This document shows positions 19,242 to 28,666 of a stretch of 64,000 nt of DNA, one piece after another. The stretch comes from Thiobacillus sp. 65-1059 (GTDB taxonomy: Bacteria; Pseudomonadota; Gammaproteobacteria; Burkholderiales; Thiobacillaceae), in NCBI GenBank assembly GCA_001897675.1, contig MKUE01000110.1, forward strand, positions 1-64,000, written 5' to 3'. The notes beneath the pieces are model-generated. The model worked only from the letters and a program-made list of their open reading frames with translations. It had not been told where the DNA came from and did no database searches. The translations under genes were made by a program, and so were the position numbers. Within the stretch, counting starts at the first letter, position 1. The number at the start of each line of letters is the position of its first letter.

Positions 19242-22200
19242 GCGCGCGCTCCTTTCAGAATGAATTGGCGATACAAGAGCGGCAGCATCACCAGCGTCAG
19301 CAAGGTGGCGCTGACCAGGCCGCCGATGACGACGATGGCGAGAGGCCGCTGGATTTCGGAGCCGGGCCCGCTGGCGAACAGCAAGGGCACCAGGCCGAAA
19401 GCGGCAATGCTGGCGGTCATCAGCACCGGGCGCAGCCGGCGCAGCGCACCGTCGCGGACGATGGCGTCGCCCTTCAGACCCTCGGCGCGCAGCTGGTTGA
19501 AGTAGCTGACCAGCACCACGCCGTTCAACACCGCGATCCCCAGCAAGGCGATGAAGCCGACCGAAGCGGGCACCGACAGATATTCGCCCGATGCTGCCAG
19601 CGCGAAAATGCCGCCGATCAGCGCCAGCGGCACGTTCATCATCACCAGCAGCGCCTGGCGCAGGTCGCCGAAAGTGACGTACAACAGAAAGCCGATCAGC
19701 AGCAGCGCCACCGGCACCACGATCATCAGGCGTTGCGCGGCGCGCTGCTGGTTTTCGAACTGGCCGCCCCAGGCCAGGTGATAGCCGGCAGGCAGCTTGA
19801 CCTGCGCAGCGACGGCGGCCTGGGCGTCGGTGACGAAGCTGACCAGGTCGCGCCCGGCGACGTTGGTCTGCACCACTGTAAAGCGCGCCGCGTTCTCCCG
19901 CTTCACCGCCACCGGACCGTTGGTGCGCTTGAGATGCGCCACCTGATCGAGGCTGATTTCGCGGCCGTCCCCCAGCACCAGGCGGATCGCCTGCAAGGCA
20001 TCCGGCGACTCGCGCAAGCCCGGCGGCCCGCGCAATTGCAGCGGTACGCGCCGCCCCTCCTGCTGGACCACGCCGATGACTTCGCCTTCCAGCTGGGTGC
20101 GCAGCAAGGCGGCGATGTCGTCGGCACTGAGGCCGAAACGGCCGGCGGCGTCGCGGTCGATTTCCGCCTGCAGATACTGCACCCCCTCGTTCTGCTGGGT
20201 GTACACATCGGATGCGCCGGAGACTTTCTCGACCACCCTGAAAATCTCGCCCGCCAGCCGGTTGAGCGTGGCAAGGTCGGGGCCGAAAATCTTGATCGCG
20301 ACGTCGCCGCGCGAACCGGTGAGCATCTCCGACACCCGCATGTCGATCGGCTGGGTGAAGTTGTGGGCGATGCCGGGAAAACCTTCGACCACCTTGCGGA
20401 TTTCCTCGGTCAGCCATTCCTTGTCCGGCTTGCGCCATTCGGCTATCGGCTTCAGCACCAGAAACGAATCGGTGTCGTTGAGGCTCATCGGATCCAGCCC
20501 GAGTTCGTCGGCACCGACGCGGGCGACGATGCGCCGGATCTCCGGCACGTTCTTCAGCAGCGCCTGCTGCACCCGCAGATCCTGCGCAACCGACTCTTCC
20601 AGGCTGATCGACGGCAGCTTTTCCAGCTGCACCAGAATGTCGCCCTCATCCATCACCGGCATGAAGGTCTTGCCGATCAGCGGATACACCCCGGCCGCCG
20701 CCAGCATCAGCACGCCGGCGGTGGCGTAAACGATTTTCGGGCGTGCCAGCGCGCGGTCGAGCAAGGGAACATAGATAGCCTGCGCCTTGCGCAGCAGCCA
20801 CGGGGCTTCGTGGGCGGTCTGCTTCAGCAGCCACGAGGCCAGCACCGGGATCACGGTAAGCGCCAGCAGCAGGGAAGCCGCCAGCGCAAACACGATGGTC
20901 AGCGCAACCGGCCTGAACAGCTTGCCCTCCAGCCCTTCCAGCGTCAGCAGCGGCAGAAAGACGATGGCGATGATGGCGATGCCCGACGCCACCGGGCTGG
21001 CGACTTCCTGCACCGCCCACAGCACGCGCTGGACCGGCCTGATTTCGGTGTTTTCCGGATCGTGCGCCAGGTGCGCGACGATGTTTTCCACCACCACCAC
21101 CGCGGCGTCGACCAGCAGGCCGATCGCGATCGCCAGCCCGCCCAGGCTCATCAAATTGGCCGACAGGCCGAACTGGCGCATCAGCACAAAGGTGGCCAGC
21201 ACCGACAAGGGCAGGATCAGCGCCACCACGATGGCGGCGCGCAGGTTGCCGAGGAACAGCAGCAGCAGGATCACCACCAGCACCGCCGCCTCCAGCAGGG
21301 CCTTGCTCACGGTGCCGACGGCGCGGTCGACCAGTTGCGCGCGGTCGTAAAACGGCGAAACGCTCACGCCCGCGGGCAAGGTGGCCTGAATCTCGGCGAG
21401 TTTGGCCTTGACGTTCTTGATGAGCTCGCCCGCGTTCACGCCCTTCAGGCCGATCACCAGGCCTTCCACCGCTTCGCCCTGGCCGTTTTGCGTCACCGCG
21501 CCGTAGCGGGTCAGCGCATCCATTTCCACGCGCGCGACGTCGCCTACGGTGACGACCACGCCGGCGACGGTCTTGACGCCGATATGGCGCAGGTCGTCCA
21601 GCGAACCGATGCCGCCGCTGACGCGCACCACCCAGGTCTCCTCGCCCTCGTTGACGCGCCCGGCGCCGTTGTTGCGGGTATTGGTTTCCAGCGCCGTGCG
21701 CAATTCGTCGAGCGTCACCCCGCGCGCGGTCAATGCGGCGGAATCGGGGCTCACGGCAAAAGTGGCGACGTGGCCGCCCAGCGCGTTGACGTCGGCCACC
21801 CCCGGCAATGCGCGCAGCTGCGGGCGGATCGTCCAGTCGAGCAGGGTGCGTTTTTCCGCCAGCGTCAACGGCCCTTCGATGGTGAACATGAAGAGTTCCG
21901 ACAACGGGGTGGAAATCGGCGCCAGTCCGCCCGACACGTTGGCCGGCAGGTCGCCCTTCACATTGGCGAAGCGTTCCGCCACCTGCTGACGCGCCCAGTA
22001 GATGTCGGTGCCCTCCTCGAAATCGACGGTGATGTCGACCAGCGCGTTCTTCGACAGGCTGCGCAGAATGGTCTGGTGCGGAATCCCCAGGAGCTCGGTT
22101 TCAACCGGCTGGGTGATGCGCGCTTCCACTTCTTGCGGGGTCATGCCGGGCGCCTTCAGAATCAGCTTGACCTGGGTGGTGGAAACGTCGGGAAAGGCAT

Positions 22201-22309
22201 CGATCGGCAGCAGGTGGAAGGCGCGTACGCCCAGCCCCGCCAGCGCCAGTGCGAGGACGAGCATCAGCCAGCGCCGCGCCAGCGCGAATTCGGTCAGGAT
22301 GTTGAGCAT
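19238..22309 (-). CDS. CusA/CzcA-family heavy-metal RND efflux pump
   Basis: 1023 aa; FPDVSTTQVKLILKAPGMTPQEVEARITQPVETELLGIP; GGLAIAIGLLVDAAVVVVENI TM4 motif. Confidence 0.93.
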   Translation of the reverse strand: MLNILTEFALARRWLMLVLALALAGLGVRAFHLLPIDAFPDVSTTQVKLILKAPGMTPQEVEARITQPVETELLGIPHQTILRSLSKNALVDITVDFEEGTDIYWARQQVAERFANVKGDLPANVSGGLAPISTPLSELFMFTIEGPLTLAEKRTLLDWTIRPQLRALPGVADVNALGGHVATFAVSPDSAALTARGVTLDELRTALETNTRNNGAGRVNEGEETWVVRVSGGIGSLDDLRHIGVKTVAGVVVTVGDVARVEMDALTRYGAVTQNGQGEAVEGLVIGLKGVNAGELIKNVKAKLAEIQATLPAGVSVSPFYDRAQLVDRAVGTVSKALLEAAVLVVILLLLFLGNLRAAIVVALILPLSVLATFVLMRQFGLSANLMSLGGLAIAIGLLVDAAVVVVENIVAHLAHDPENTEIRPVQRVLWAVQEVASPVASGIAIIAIVFLPLLTLEGLEGKLFRPVALTIVFALAASLLLALTVIPVLASWLLKQTAHEAPWLLRKAQAIYVPLLDRALARPKIVYATAGVLMLAAAGVYPLIGKTFMPVMDEGDILVQLEKLPSISLEESVAQDLRVQQALLKNVPEIRRIVARVGADELGLDPMSLNDTDSFLVLKPIAEWRKPDKEWLTEEIRKVVEGFPGIAHNFTQPIDMRVSEMLTGSRGDVAIKIFGPDLATLNRLAGEIFRVVEKVSGASDVYTQQNEGVQYLQAEIDRDAAGRFGLSADDIAALLRTQLEGEVIGVVQQEGRRVPLQLRGPPGLRESPDALQAIRLVLGDGREISLDQVAHLKRTNGPVAVKRENAARFTVVQTNVAGRDLVSFVTDAQAAVAAQVKLPAGYHLAWGGQFENQQRAAQRLMIVVPVALLLIGFLLYVTFGDLRQALLVMMNVPLALIGGIFALAASGEYLSVPASVGFIALLGIAVLNGVVLVSYFNQLRAEGLKGDAIVRDGALRRLRPVLMTASIAAFGLVPLLFASGPGSEIQRPLAIVVIGGLVSATLLTLVMLPLLYRQFILKGARA

Positions 22310-22312
22310 GGC

Positions 22313-23368
22313 TTATTCCCCCAACCATTGCGCCTTGAGCGCCGCCACGCCCTTGACGGCAACGCGGCTGCCCGCGGCCAGCCCGCCGACTTCCGCCTGG
22401 CTGGCGTTCTGGCGCAGCAGCCGCACCGGCGTCGGCTGGAAGCCCTGCGCGGTTTCGACGAACACATGCGGCTGCGCGTTTTGCCATACCAGGGCGGCGG
22501 CGGGCACGCTCAGGCTCTGCGCCGCCTGGGTGCCGGCAATCGCCGCCTGCACCGACTGGCCGGGGCGCAGCAGTTTTTGCGGATCAGCCAGACTGGCGCG
22601 CGCAAGCACGCTCTGCGCGGCATTCAGCTGCGGCAGCAGCGCGATGATGCGCCCGCCGGCATTGCTGCCCACCACGCTGACCGTCTGGCCGACGGCAACC
22701 TGCCGCGCCTGCGCGGTCGACAGCGGAATCTCCAGCGCCAGCTTCGACAGGTCGGCCAGCTTGGCGAGCGCCACTCCCGCATCCACCCGCTGGCCAGGCT
22801 CGGCCGCGCTCTCCGTCACCACGCCGGCGATCGGCGCCGTCAGCGTAAGCATGCTGCCGGATACCTTGCCGGCTCCCAGCAGCGACAACGCGGTTTGCGC
22901 GGCCGCTTGCGACGCGCGTGCCGACTGTGCCTCGGCACGCGCGGCACGCAGGCGCGATTCGGCGATCAGGCCTTCGCTGAACAGCTTTTCATCGCGCGCG
23001 GCATTGCCGGCAGCGAGCTGCGCTCTCAGCCGCGCCTGCGTCAGCGCATTCTGTGCGTCGGCGAGCCCCGGCATCGACAGGGTGACCAGCGGCGCCCCGC
23101 GCTTGACGCTATCGCCTGGCTGTACATGGAGCTGCGTGACCAGTCCGGCACCTGCCGCCGCGATCACGCGCACGCTGGCCGGTGGCAGCGTCACCCGCGC
23201 CGCATAGGTGAGCGCCGGGCTGGCGTTTTGGGTGGCCGCGGCCACGGTGGCAATGCCGAGATTTTTCTTCTGCGCGGCGGTCAGAGGCAGGACGTCGGCG
23301 GCAAAAGCGGGGGTGGCGCCCAACAGCGCCACGACGAGGATAGGGGTGGCAAAAAAACCAGTGGCCAT
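22313..23368 (-). CDS. RND efflux periplasmic adaptor subunit (CusB/CzcB-like)
   Basis: Signal peptide, GAGLVTQLHVQPGDSVKRGAPLVTL lipoyl half-motif, adjacent to the RND pump. Confidence 0.9.
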   Translation of the reverse strand: MATGFFATPILVVALLGATPAFAADVLPLTAAQKKNLGIATVAAATQNASPALTYAARVTLPPASVRVIAAAGAGLVTQLHVQPGDSVKRGAPLVTLSMPGLADAQNALTQARLRAQLAAGNAARDEKLFSEGLIAESRLRAARAEAQSARASQAAAQTALSLLGAGKVSGSMLTLTAPIAGVVTESAAEPGQRVDAGVALAKLADLSKLALEIPLSTAQARQVAVGQTVSVVGSNAGGRIIALLPQLNAAQSVLARASLADPQKLLRPGQSVQAAIAGTQAAQSLSVPAAALVWQNAQPHVFVETAQGFQPTPVRLLRQNASQAEVGGLAAGSRVAVKGVAALKAQWLGE

Positions 23369-23425
23369 GTTTGATCTCCATGAAAAAAAGGCAGGCGCGC
23401 AGCAGCAGACGCGCCGAAAGGGCGA

Positions 23426-23854
23426 TCAAACGAATGGCGGCGCTAAAGCATGGGGAAGCGTATGGGGAAGCGGTGCAAGACGCAACGGGGGCGGCGCGGG
23501 CAAGCCTGCGCGGGGGCTTGCCGCCGCGGCAGCCGGCAGCAGTTGCCACGGTGCGGCCGGCTGCACCGCGGCAACTGCGTCCGGCACCGCATGGCGCAGC
23601 CGCATGCCCTGCGCCACCGCAATTTCCGCACCGTGCTCATCGGCTGCAATCGCATGGTAGGGCACATCGGCCGGCGCCTTCTGATGCACATGCAGGAACC
23701 CGCCGTGGCCCGCATAGCCGCTCCCTGGCTGAACCGCGCCCGCGTGGGCATGGATGAACGGCGCCATCGCCTGCAAGGCGATGACGAACCAGAGCATCAA
23801 AAAGCGGGGCAATCGGCGGGTCACGGTGAACGGGGGAATCGGGCCTGTAAACAA
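23426..23854 (-). CDS. Small His-containing hypothetical protein at the head of the RND operon
   Basis: N-terminal hydrophobic segment FLMLWFVIALQAMAPFIHAHAG; His/Pro/Ala-rich; collinear with the efflux genes. Confidence 0.55.
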   Translation of the reverse strand: MFTGPIPPFTVTRRLPRFLMLWFVIALQAMAPFIHAHAGAVQPGSGYAGHGGFLHVHQKAPADVPYHAIAADEHGAEIAVAQGMRLRHAVPDAVAAVQPAAPWQLLPAAAAASPRAGLPAPPPLRLAPLPHTLPHALAPPFV

Positions 23855-23920
23855 TGGGAACGTTTTCGGAATCCGCGGGATTCCTTCCGCAGGATCATGG
23901 CTGCATCCTGCGCACCGCAG

Positions 23921-23937
23921 CTTAAGCCAGCCTTAAG
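23921..23937. promoter_or_regulatory. PmrA/QseB-type box 1
   Basis: CTTAAG-N5-CTTAAG, perfect direct repeat. Confidence 0.65.
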
Positions 23938-24048
23938 TCGCGGCCATGCGCCAGCTTAATCGGGGATTCCCCGCAGTTCAATTCGCGATTTCGTACCATG
24001 GCGGCTGCCAGGCCGGAAACGGAGTTGCGCCCGGCACCGTGACGACAG

Positions 24049-24065
24049 CTTAAGGCTCCCCTAAG
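24049..24065. promoter_or_regulatory. PmrA/QseB-type box 2
   Basis: CTTAAG-N5-CCTAAG about 47 bp upstream of the ATG at 24112. Confidence 0.6.
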
Positions 24066-24111
24066 AAAGCCCGCCTACAGTGGCCTCATCGCATGACAGC
24101 AGGAGGTCACC

Positions 24112-24738
24112 ATGTCGCATCCAACCACGATTCAAGCCCGCCGGGTATACGACCCGCTGCTGCGGCTGCTGCACTGGGCCATCGCGCTCTCCATCCTGGC
24201 GCTCATCGCCACCAGCCAGCTGGCCGAGCTGTTCGAACACGGCCCTTATGAGGACACGCTGTGGAATCTGCATATTGTCAGCGGCTACGTGCTGGCGGCC
24301 GGCTTGCTGACACGCCTGCTGTGGGGGCTGGTCGGGCCGGCCAGCGCGCGCTGGCGCGATCTGTGGCACCCCGCCGTATGGAAGGACAGCCTCAGAAACC
24401 TGCGCCTGCCGAGCGCCCATCGCAGCGGGCACGACCCGATCGCCAGCCTGGGCTATCTGTTTGCCTATGGCGTGATGGCGCTGATGGTCGTCACCGGACT
24501 GGGGCTCGCCGCCAGCGAATTCCAGGCTGGCCCGCTGGCCGCCTGGCTGGGCAATGCCGGCTGGCTGGAAGACGTGCTGGGCGATCCGCACGAAGCCGGC
24601 TTCGTCTTGCTGCTCGGCTTTATCGGCCTGCACATGGCGGCGCTGGTATTCCACCAGTGGCGTGGCGAACGGGTGGCGCAGAGCATGTTCACCGGCAAGC
24701 AATATCTCGATGCGGAAAATGAGGTGCAGCATGATTAA
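24112..24738 (+). CDS. Cytochrome b561-type membrane protein
   Basis: RVYDPLLRLLHWAIALSILALIATSQ... WNLHIVSGYVLAAGLLTRLLWGLVGP; multiple TM helices with His. Confidence 0.88.
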   Translation: MSHPTTIQARRVYDPLLRLLHWAIALSILALIATSQLAELFEHGPYEDTLWNLHIVSGYVLAAGLLTRLLWGLVGPASARWRDLWHPAVWKDSLRNLRLPSAHRSGHDPIASLGYLFAYGVMALMVVTGLGLAASEFQAGPLAAWLGNAGWLEDVLGDPHEAGFVLLLGFIGLHMAALVFHQWRGERVAQSMFTGKQYLDAENEVQHD

Positions 24739-25141
24739 GCGTCTTTTCTGCGGCGCAGTGGCGGCGCTCGGCATGGTGTCGGCCGCCTCGGCGGCCGACA
24801 CCCCGGCCAGCCTGATGGCGCACTATGCCCAGGCGGCGGGCATCCCGGTTGCGGCCCTGTCCGCCGCCCGCGGCGCAGCGCTGTATCGCGCCGAGCATCC
24901 CGGACGCAATGCGCAGACGGCGAGCTGCGCCAGCTGCCACACCGCCAACCCGCAACAGCCCGGCCGCAGCCGCGTCGGCAAGCGCATCGAGCCGCTGGCG
25001 CCGGCGGCCAATCCCGAGCGCTTCACCGATGCGGCCAAGGTCGAAAAATGGTTTCGCCGCAACTGCGGCGACGTATTGCAGCGCGAATGCAGCGCCCGCG
25101 AAAAGGGCGATTTCATCGCCTGGCTGAGCCAGGTTCAATAA
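24731..25141 (+). CDS. DUF1924/SHP-like monoheme cytochrome c
   Basis: Signal peptide; CASCHTANPQQPGRSRVGKRIEPLAPAANPERFTDAAKVEKWFRRNCGDVLQRECSAREKGDFIAWL. Confidence 0.85.
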   Translation: MIKRLFCGAVAALGMVSAASAADTPASLMAHYAQAAGIPVAALSAARGAALYRAEHPGRNAQTASCASCHTANPQQPGRSRVGKRIEPLAPAANPERFTDAAKVEKWFRRNCGDVLQRECSAREKGDFIAWLSQVQ

Positions 25142-25151
25142 AGGAGCGAGC

Positions 25152-25679
25152 ATGAACTATCTATTGCGTGGAATCGGTGTGCTGGCGGCGGTCGGCACGT
25201 TCAGCCTGCTGGCGTTTTCGCTGCCCTCGGGCGAGGCCCACGGCGACGGCGGCGGCGACGCCCTGCCGCGCCTGACCCACAAGGCCTGGCAGCAGGAATG
25301 CGCGAGTTGCCATATCGCCTACGCACCGGCGTTCCTGCCGAAGGCATCATGGCAGCGCGTGATGGGCGGACTCGGCCAGCACTTCGGCGAGGACGCCAGC
25401 CTTGATCCGGCGACGCAGGCTGATATCCTGCGGTTCCTGGAGATCAACGCCGCCGATGCCGGCAGCAGCCGCATCGGGCGCAAGGTGATGCAGCGCATGG
25501 ACGCGCAGGACGCGCCGCTGCGCATCACCGAATCCCGCTGGTTCGTGCGCAAGCACGACGAGGTGCCGCGTGCGGCATGGTCGCGCAAATCGGTGGGATC
25601 CGCCGCCAACTGCGCGGCCTGCCACCGGCAGGCGGAACAGGGCGTGTTCGACGACGACTCGGTCAGAATTCCGAAATGA
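25152..25679 (+). CDS. Diheme cytochrome c (DHC-type)
   Basis: CASCHIAYAPAFLPKASWQRVMGGLGQHFGEDASLDPATQADILRFLEINAAD and second CAACH. Confidence 0.87.
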   Translation: MNYLLRGIGVLAAVGTFSLLAFSLPSGEAHGDGGGDALPRLTHKAWQQECASCHIAYAPAFLPKASWQRVMGGLGQHFGEDASLDPATQADILRFLEINAADAGSSRIGRKVMQRMDAQDAPLRITESRWFVRKHDEVPRAAWSRKSVGSAANCAACHRQAEQGVFDDDSVRIPK

Positions 25680-25701
25680 ACCCGAAGGGCAAAACCTGGC
25701 G

Positions 25702-26373
25702 ATGCGCATATTGTTGGTGGAAGACGACCGGATGCTGGGCGACGGCCTGCAGGCCGGGCTGACCCAGGCGGGCTACGCCGTCGACTGGCTGCGCGACGGC
25801 GAGGCGGCGGTGGCCGCGCTGGGCGCCGAAACCTTTGCCGCCGTGGTGCTCGACCTGGGCCTGCCGAAACGCGACGGTCTGTCGGTGCTGCAATGGCTGC
25901 GCGGGCGCCACGATGCGACGCCGGTGCTGATACTCACCGCGCGCGACCAGTTGGAAGACAAGGTGCGCGGGCTCGACCTGGGCGCCGACGATTACGTGCT
26001 GAAGCCGTTCGACCTCGACGAGATCAGCGCCCGCTTGCGCGCACTGGTGCGGCGCGCCCATGGCCGCCCGGAACCGGTGCTCAGCCTCGGCGACGTCGAG
26101 CTGAATCCGGCGGCGCGCACGGTGACGCGCGCGGGCGAAGCGGTCGAGCTGACCGCGCGCGAATTCGATCTGCTGCATGTGCTGCTGGAAAACGCCGACC
26201 GGGTGCTGACCCGGCGCACACTGGAAGAGCAGCTCTATACCTGGAACGACGCGGTCGACAGCAATGCGCTGGAAGTCCACATCCATCATCTGCGGCGCAA
26301 ACTCGGCAACGATCTGATCCGCACCGTGCGCGGCGTCGGCTACACGGCGTCGGCGCGCCCGCCCGCCGCATGA
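25702..26373 (+). CDS. OmpR-family response regulator (QseB/PmrA-like)
   Basis: MRILLVEDDRMLGDGLQAGLTQAGYAVDW...VVLDLGLPKRDGL; C-terminal winged helix DLIRTVRGVGYT. Confidence 0.93.
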   Translation: MRILLVEDDRMLGDGLQAGLTQAGYAVDWLRDGEAAVAALGAETFAAVVLDLGLPKRDGLSVLQWLRGRHDATPVLILTARDQLEDKVRGLDLGADDYVLKPFDLDEISARLRALVRRAHGRPEPVLSLGDVELNPAARTVTRAGEAVELTAREFDLLHVLLENADRVLTRRTLEEQLYTWNDAVDSNALEVHIHHLRRKLGNDLIRTVRGVGYTASARPPAA

Positions 26374-27746
26374 ACCCGCCGGCACCCTATTCCCTGCGCC
26401 GCCGCCTGGTGTGGCTGCTGACCGGCGCAGTGGCGGTCGTCTGGCTGCTGGCCGCGCTCGCGGTCTACCAGCGGGCGCACCACGAAGCTGACGAAATGCT
26501 CGACGCCCAGCTGACGCAGCTTGCCGATACCCTGCTGGCGATCGTGGCGGGCGGCGAAGTCGAACATTTCGTGAAAGAACTGCGCAAACACGGCCATCGC
26601 TACCCGGTGCCGATCGCCTTCGAAGTGTGGCTCAGCGAGGACGGCGAGACGCGACGCCTCGTGACATCGCCCGGCCACAGCGGATTCGAAACGGGAATAA
26701 CGGCAGGCTTCAGCGAACATCGGCACCTCGGCGCGCACTGGCGTCTTTATGCGGTGCAGGATGACGACGCCGAATACCGGGTCGTGGTCGGCGAGGCCCA
26801 TGCCGCCCGCGAGGGGCTGGCGCGCGAGATGGGCTTGTCGCTGCTGCTGCCCGCCACGCTGGCGCTGCCGCTGATGGCGCTCGCGGTATGGTGGGGGGTG
26901 GGCCGCTCGCTGCGGCCGGTGGACGGCTTGGCGCGGCAGGTCGGCGCGCTCGACGCCCAGGCACTGGCGCCGCTCGACGAGTCGGCCGCCTTGCCGAGCG
27001 AAATCGCGCCGCTGCGCGCCGCGCTCAATGCGCTGATCCGGCGCGTCACCGAGGCCTTCGAAAACGAGCGCCGCTTCACTGCGGATGCCGCCCACGAACT
27101 GCGCACGCCGCTGGCGGCCTTGAAGGTACAGGCCCAGGTGGCGCTGCGCGCGCAAGCCGCCGACAGCCGCCAGCACGCGCTGGCGCAGGTGATCGCAGGC
27201 GTCGACCGGATGACCCATCTGGTCGAGCAATTGCTGACGCTGGCGCGCGTCGACCCTGCCAGCCAGGGCAGCGCGCCGCCGCTGCTGGACGCTGCCGAGG
27301 TCGTCGCCGCCGTGTGCGCCGAACTGCTGCCGCAGGCGCAGCGCCGGGGGCAAACCCTGGTGGTCGATGCGGCGCCCGGCTGCACGGTCGCGGTGACGGC
27401 AGCATGGCTGCAGGTCGCGGTACGCAACCTGGTGGACAATGCCCTGCGCTATGCGGGCGAGGGAGCCCGCATCGAGGTGCGCCTCGTCCGCAGCGGGTCG
27501 GCTTGCGCAATCACCGTCGCCGACAATGGCCCCGGCGTCGCAGCGTCTTTGCGATCGCAGCTGAGCGCGCGTTTTGTGCGCGGCGAGATCGAGGGCGATG
27601 GCTGCGGACTGGGCCTGTCCATCGTCGCGCGCATCGCCGCGCTATCGCATGCGCAACTCGAACTGGGCGACGGGCTGCCGCGCGCGGACGGCGGCCACGG
27701 ACTGGCCGCCACGCTCCGCTTCGGCGGCGCATCGGGCCCGGCCTGA
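26370..27746 (+). CDS. Sensor histidine kinase (QseC-like)
   Basis: HAMP region, FTADAAHELRTPLAALKVQAQV, DNALRYAGEGARI, GDGCGLGLSIV; ATGA overlap with the regulator. Confidence 0.93.
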   Translation: MNPPAPYSLRRRLVWLLTGAVAVVWLLAALAVYQRAHHEADEMLDAQLTQLADTLLAIVAGGEVEHFVKELRKHGHRYPVPIAFEVWLSEDGETRRLVTSPGHSGFETGITAGFSEHRHLGAHWRLYAVQDDDAEYRVVVGEAHAAREGLAREMGLSLLLPATLALPLMALAVWWGVGRSLRPVDGLARQVGALDAQALAPLDESAALPSEIAPLRAALNALIRRVTEAFENERRFTADAAHELRTPLAALKVQAQVALRAQAADSRQHALAQVIAGVDRMTHLVEQLLTLARVDPASQGSAPPLLDAAEVVAAVCAELLPQAQRRGQTLVVDAAPGCTVAVTAAWLQVAVRNLVDNALRYAGEGARIEVRLVRSGSACAITVADNGPGVAASLRSQLSARFVRGEIEGDGCGLGLSIVARIAALSHAQLELGDGLPRADGGHGLAATLRFGGASGPA

Positions 27747-27756
27747 AACGCTACCC

Positions 27757-27774
27757 CCGGCGGCGTGCCGCCGG
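27757..27774. terminator. GC-rich hairpin between convergent genes
   Basis: CCGGCGGCgtGCCGCCGG; no T tract, so the terminator role is uncertain. Confidence 0.4.
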
Positions 27775-27775
27775 T

Positions 27776-28114
27776 TCAGTAGCCGTAGCCGCCCCGCCCG
27801 CCGGGGCCCATTCCCTTGCCGCCCCCCGGACCCATGCCGGGACCACGGCCTGCGGGCGGCATGTCGGGCAAGCGCTTGCCCTGCGCCTTGGCGCGCTCCT
27901 GCATTTTCTGGTGGTGCTCCTGGCGGAAGGCTTCGCGCTCCTGCTCGGTTTTCAGCGCGCGCATGCGGTCGCGATACTCGGTGCGCTCCTGCTGCGTCAT
28001 TATTTCGGAACCGTAAACGCGTTCGCGTGCCTGCATGTGGGAGTCGGCGACGACCGGCACGGGAACGCCCAGCGCAACGAACAGGGAAATGGCCAAGATC
28101 GATAGGTGTTTCAT
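27776..28114 (-). CDS. Small periplasmic protein, CpxP/metal-sensor-like with Gly/Met/Pro-rich tail
   Basis: Signal peptide; MTQQERTEYRDRMRALKTEQEREAFRQEHHQKMQERAKAQG; tail PGMGPGGGKGMGPGGRGGYGY. Confidence 0.65.
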   Translation of the reverse strand: MKHLSILAISLFVALGVPVPVVADSHMQARERVYGSEIMTQQERTEYRDRMRALKTEQEREAFRQEHHQKMQERAKAQGKRLPDMPPAGRGPGMGPGGGKGMGPGGRGGYGY

Positions 28115-28216
28115 CGCAGTCTCCTGTGCAACGGGGAAAATGCTCCCTCACTCAAGCCTGAGCGCATCCGGAAGCATCGATTTTCAATCTAGTACAAAAG
28201 ACCCCGCCTCCCAACG

Positions 28217-28528
28217 CTACTGCACGGGCTGGATCGCCGTCACGGTATAGACGCCGTCGACTTTCTCGACATGGAATTTCACCGTGTCGCCCACTTTGAC
28301 GGCGTCCAGCAGCGCGGGAGGCTGCACCCGGAACACCATGGTCATGGCGGGCATGGCGAGGTTGGCGAGCGGGCCGTGCTTGAGGGTGATCTTGCCGTTG
28401 GCCGCATCGATCTTGCGCACCACGCCATCGCTCATCGCGCTGGCCGCGGCGGCGGACGGGGCGTGGGTATCGGCATAGAGCGGCGGCGCGATCGCCAGTG
28501 CGGCAAGCAATGGAATCAGCTTCTTCAT
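28217..28528 (-). CDS. cusF: CusF-like copper-binding protein
   Basis: GVVRKIDAANGKITLKHGPLANLAMPAMTMVFRVQPPALLDAVKVGDTVKFHVEKVDGVYTVTAIQP. Confidence 0.9.
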   Translation of the reverse strand: MKKLIPLLAALAIAPPLYADTHAPSAAAASAMSDGVVRKIDAANGKITLKHGPLANLAMPAMTMVFRVQPPALLDAVKVGDTVKFHVEKVDGVYTVTAIQPVQ

Positions 28529-28666
28529 TTTTCGGTTCCTTTCATGGGAGCGACGGTGAGGGTGCCGTGCATGGCATCGGCCATGGCGAGGGCAATGGTG
28601 CGCACCGGCTGGGCCGCCGTCAGGACGATCCACGACAGTGGTGGCGTTCATGCCGTCTCCTTTCGT

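Noticed and set aside
18962-23374. 1470-aa plus-strand ORF
   Set aside because: Shadow ORF antisense to TolC, CusA and CusB genes. Its Q/H/R-rich composition has no domain sense, and the minus-strand products are clear homologues. Typical of high-GC DNA.
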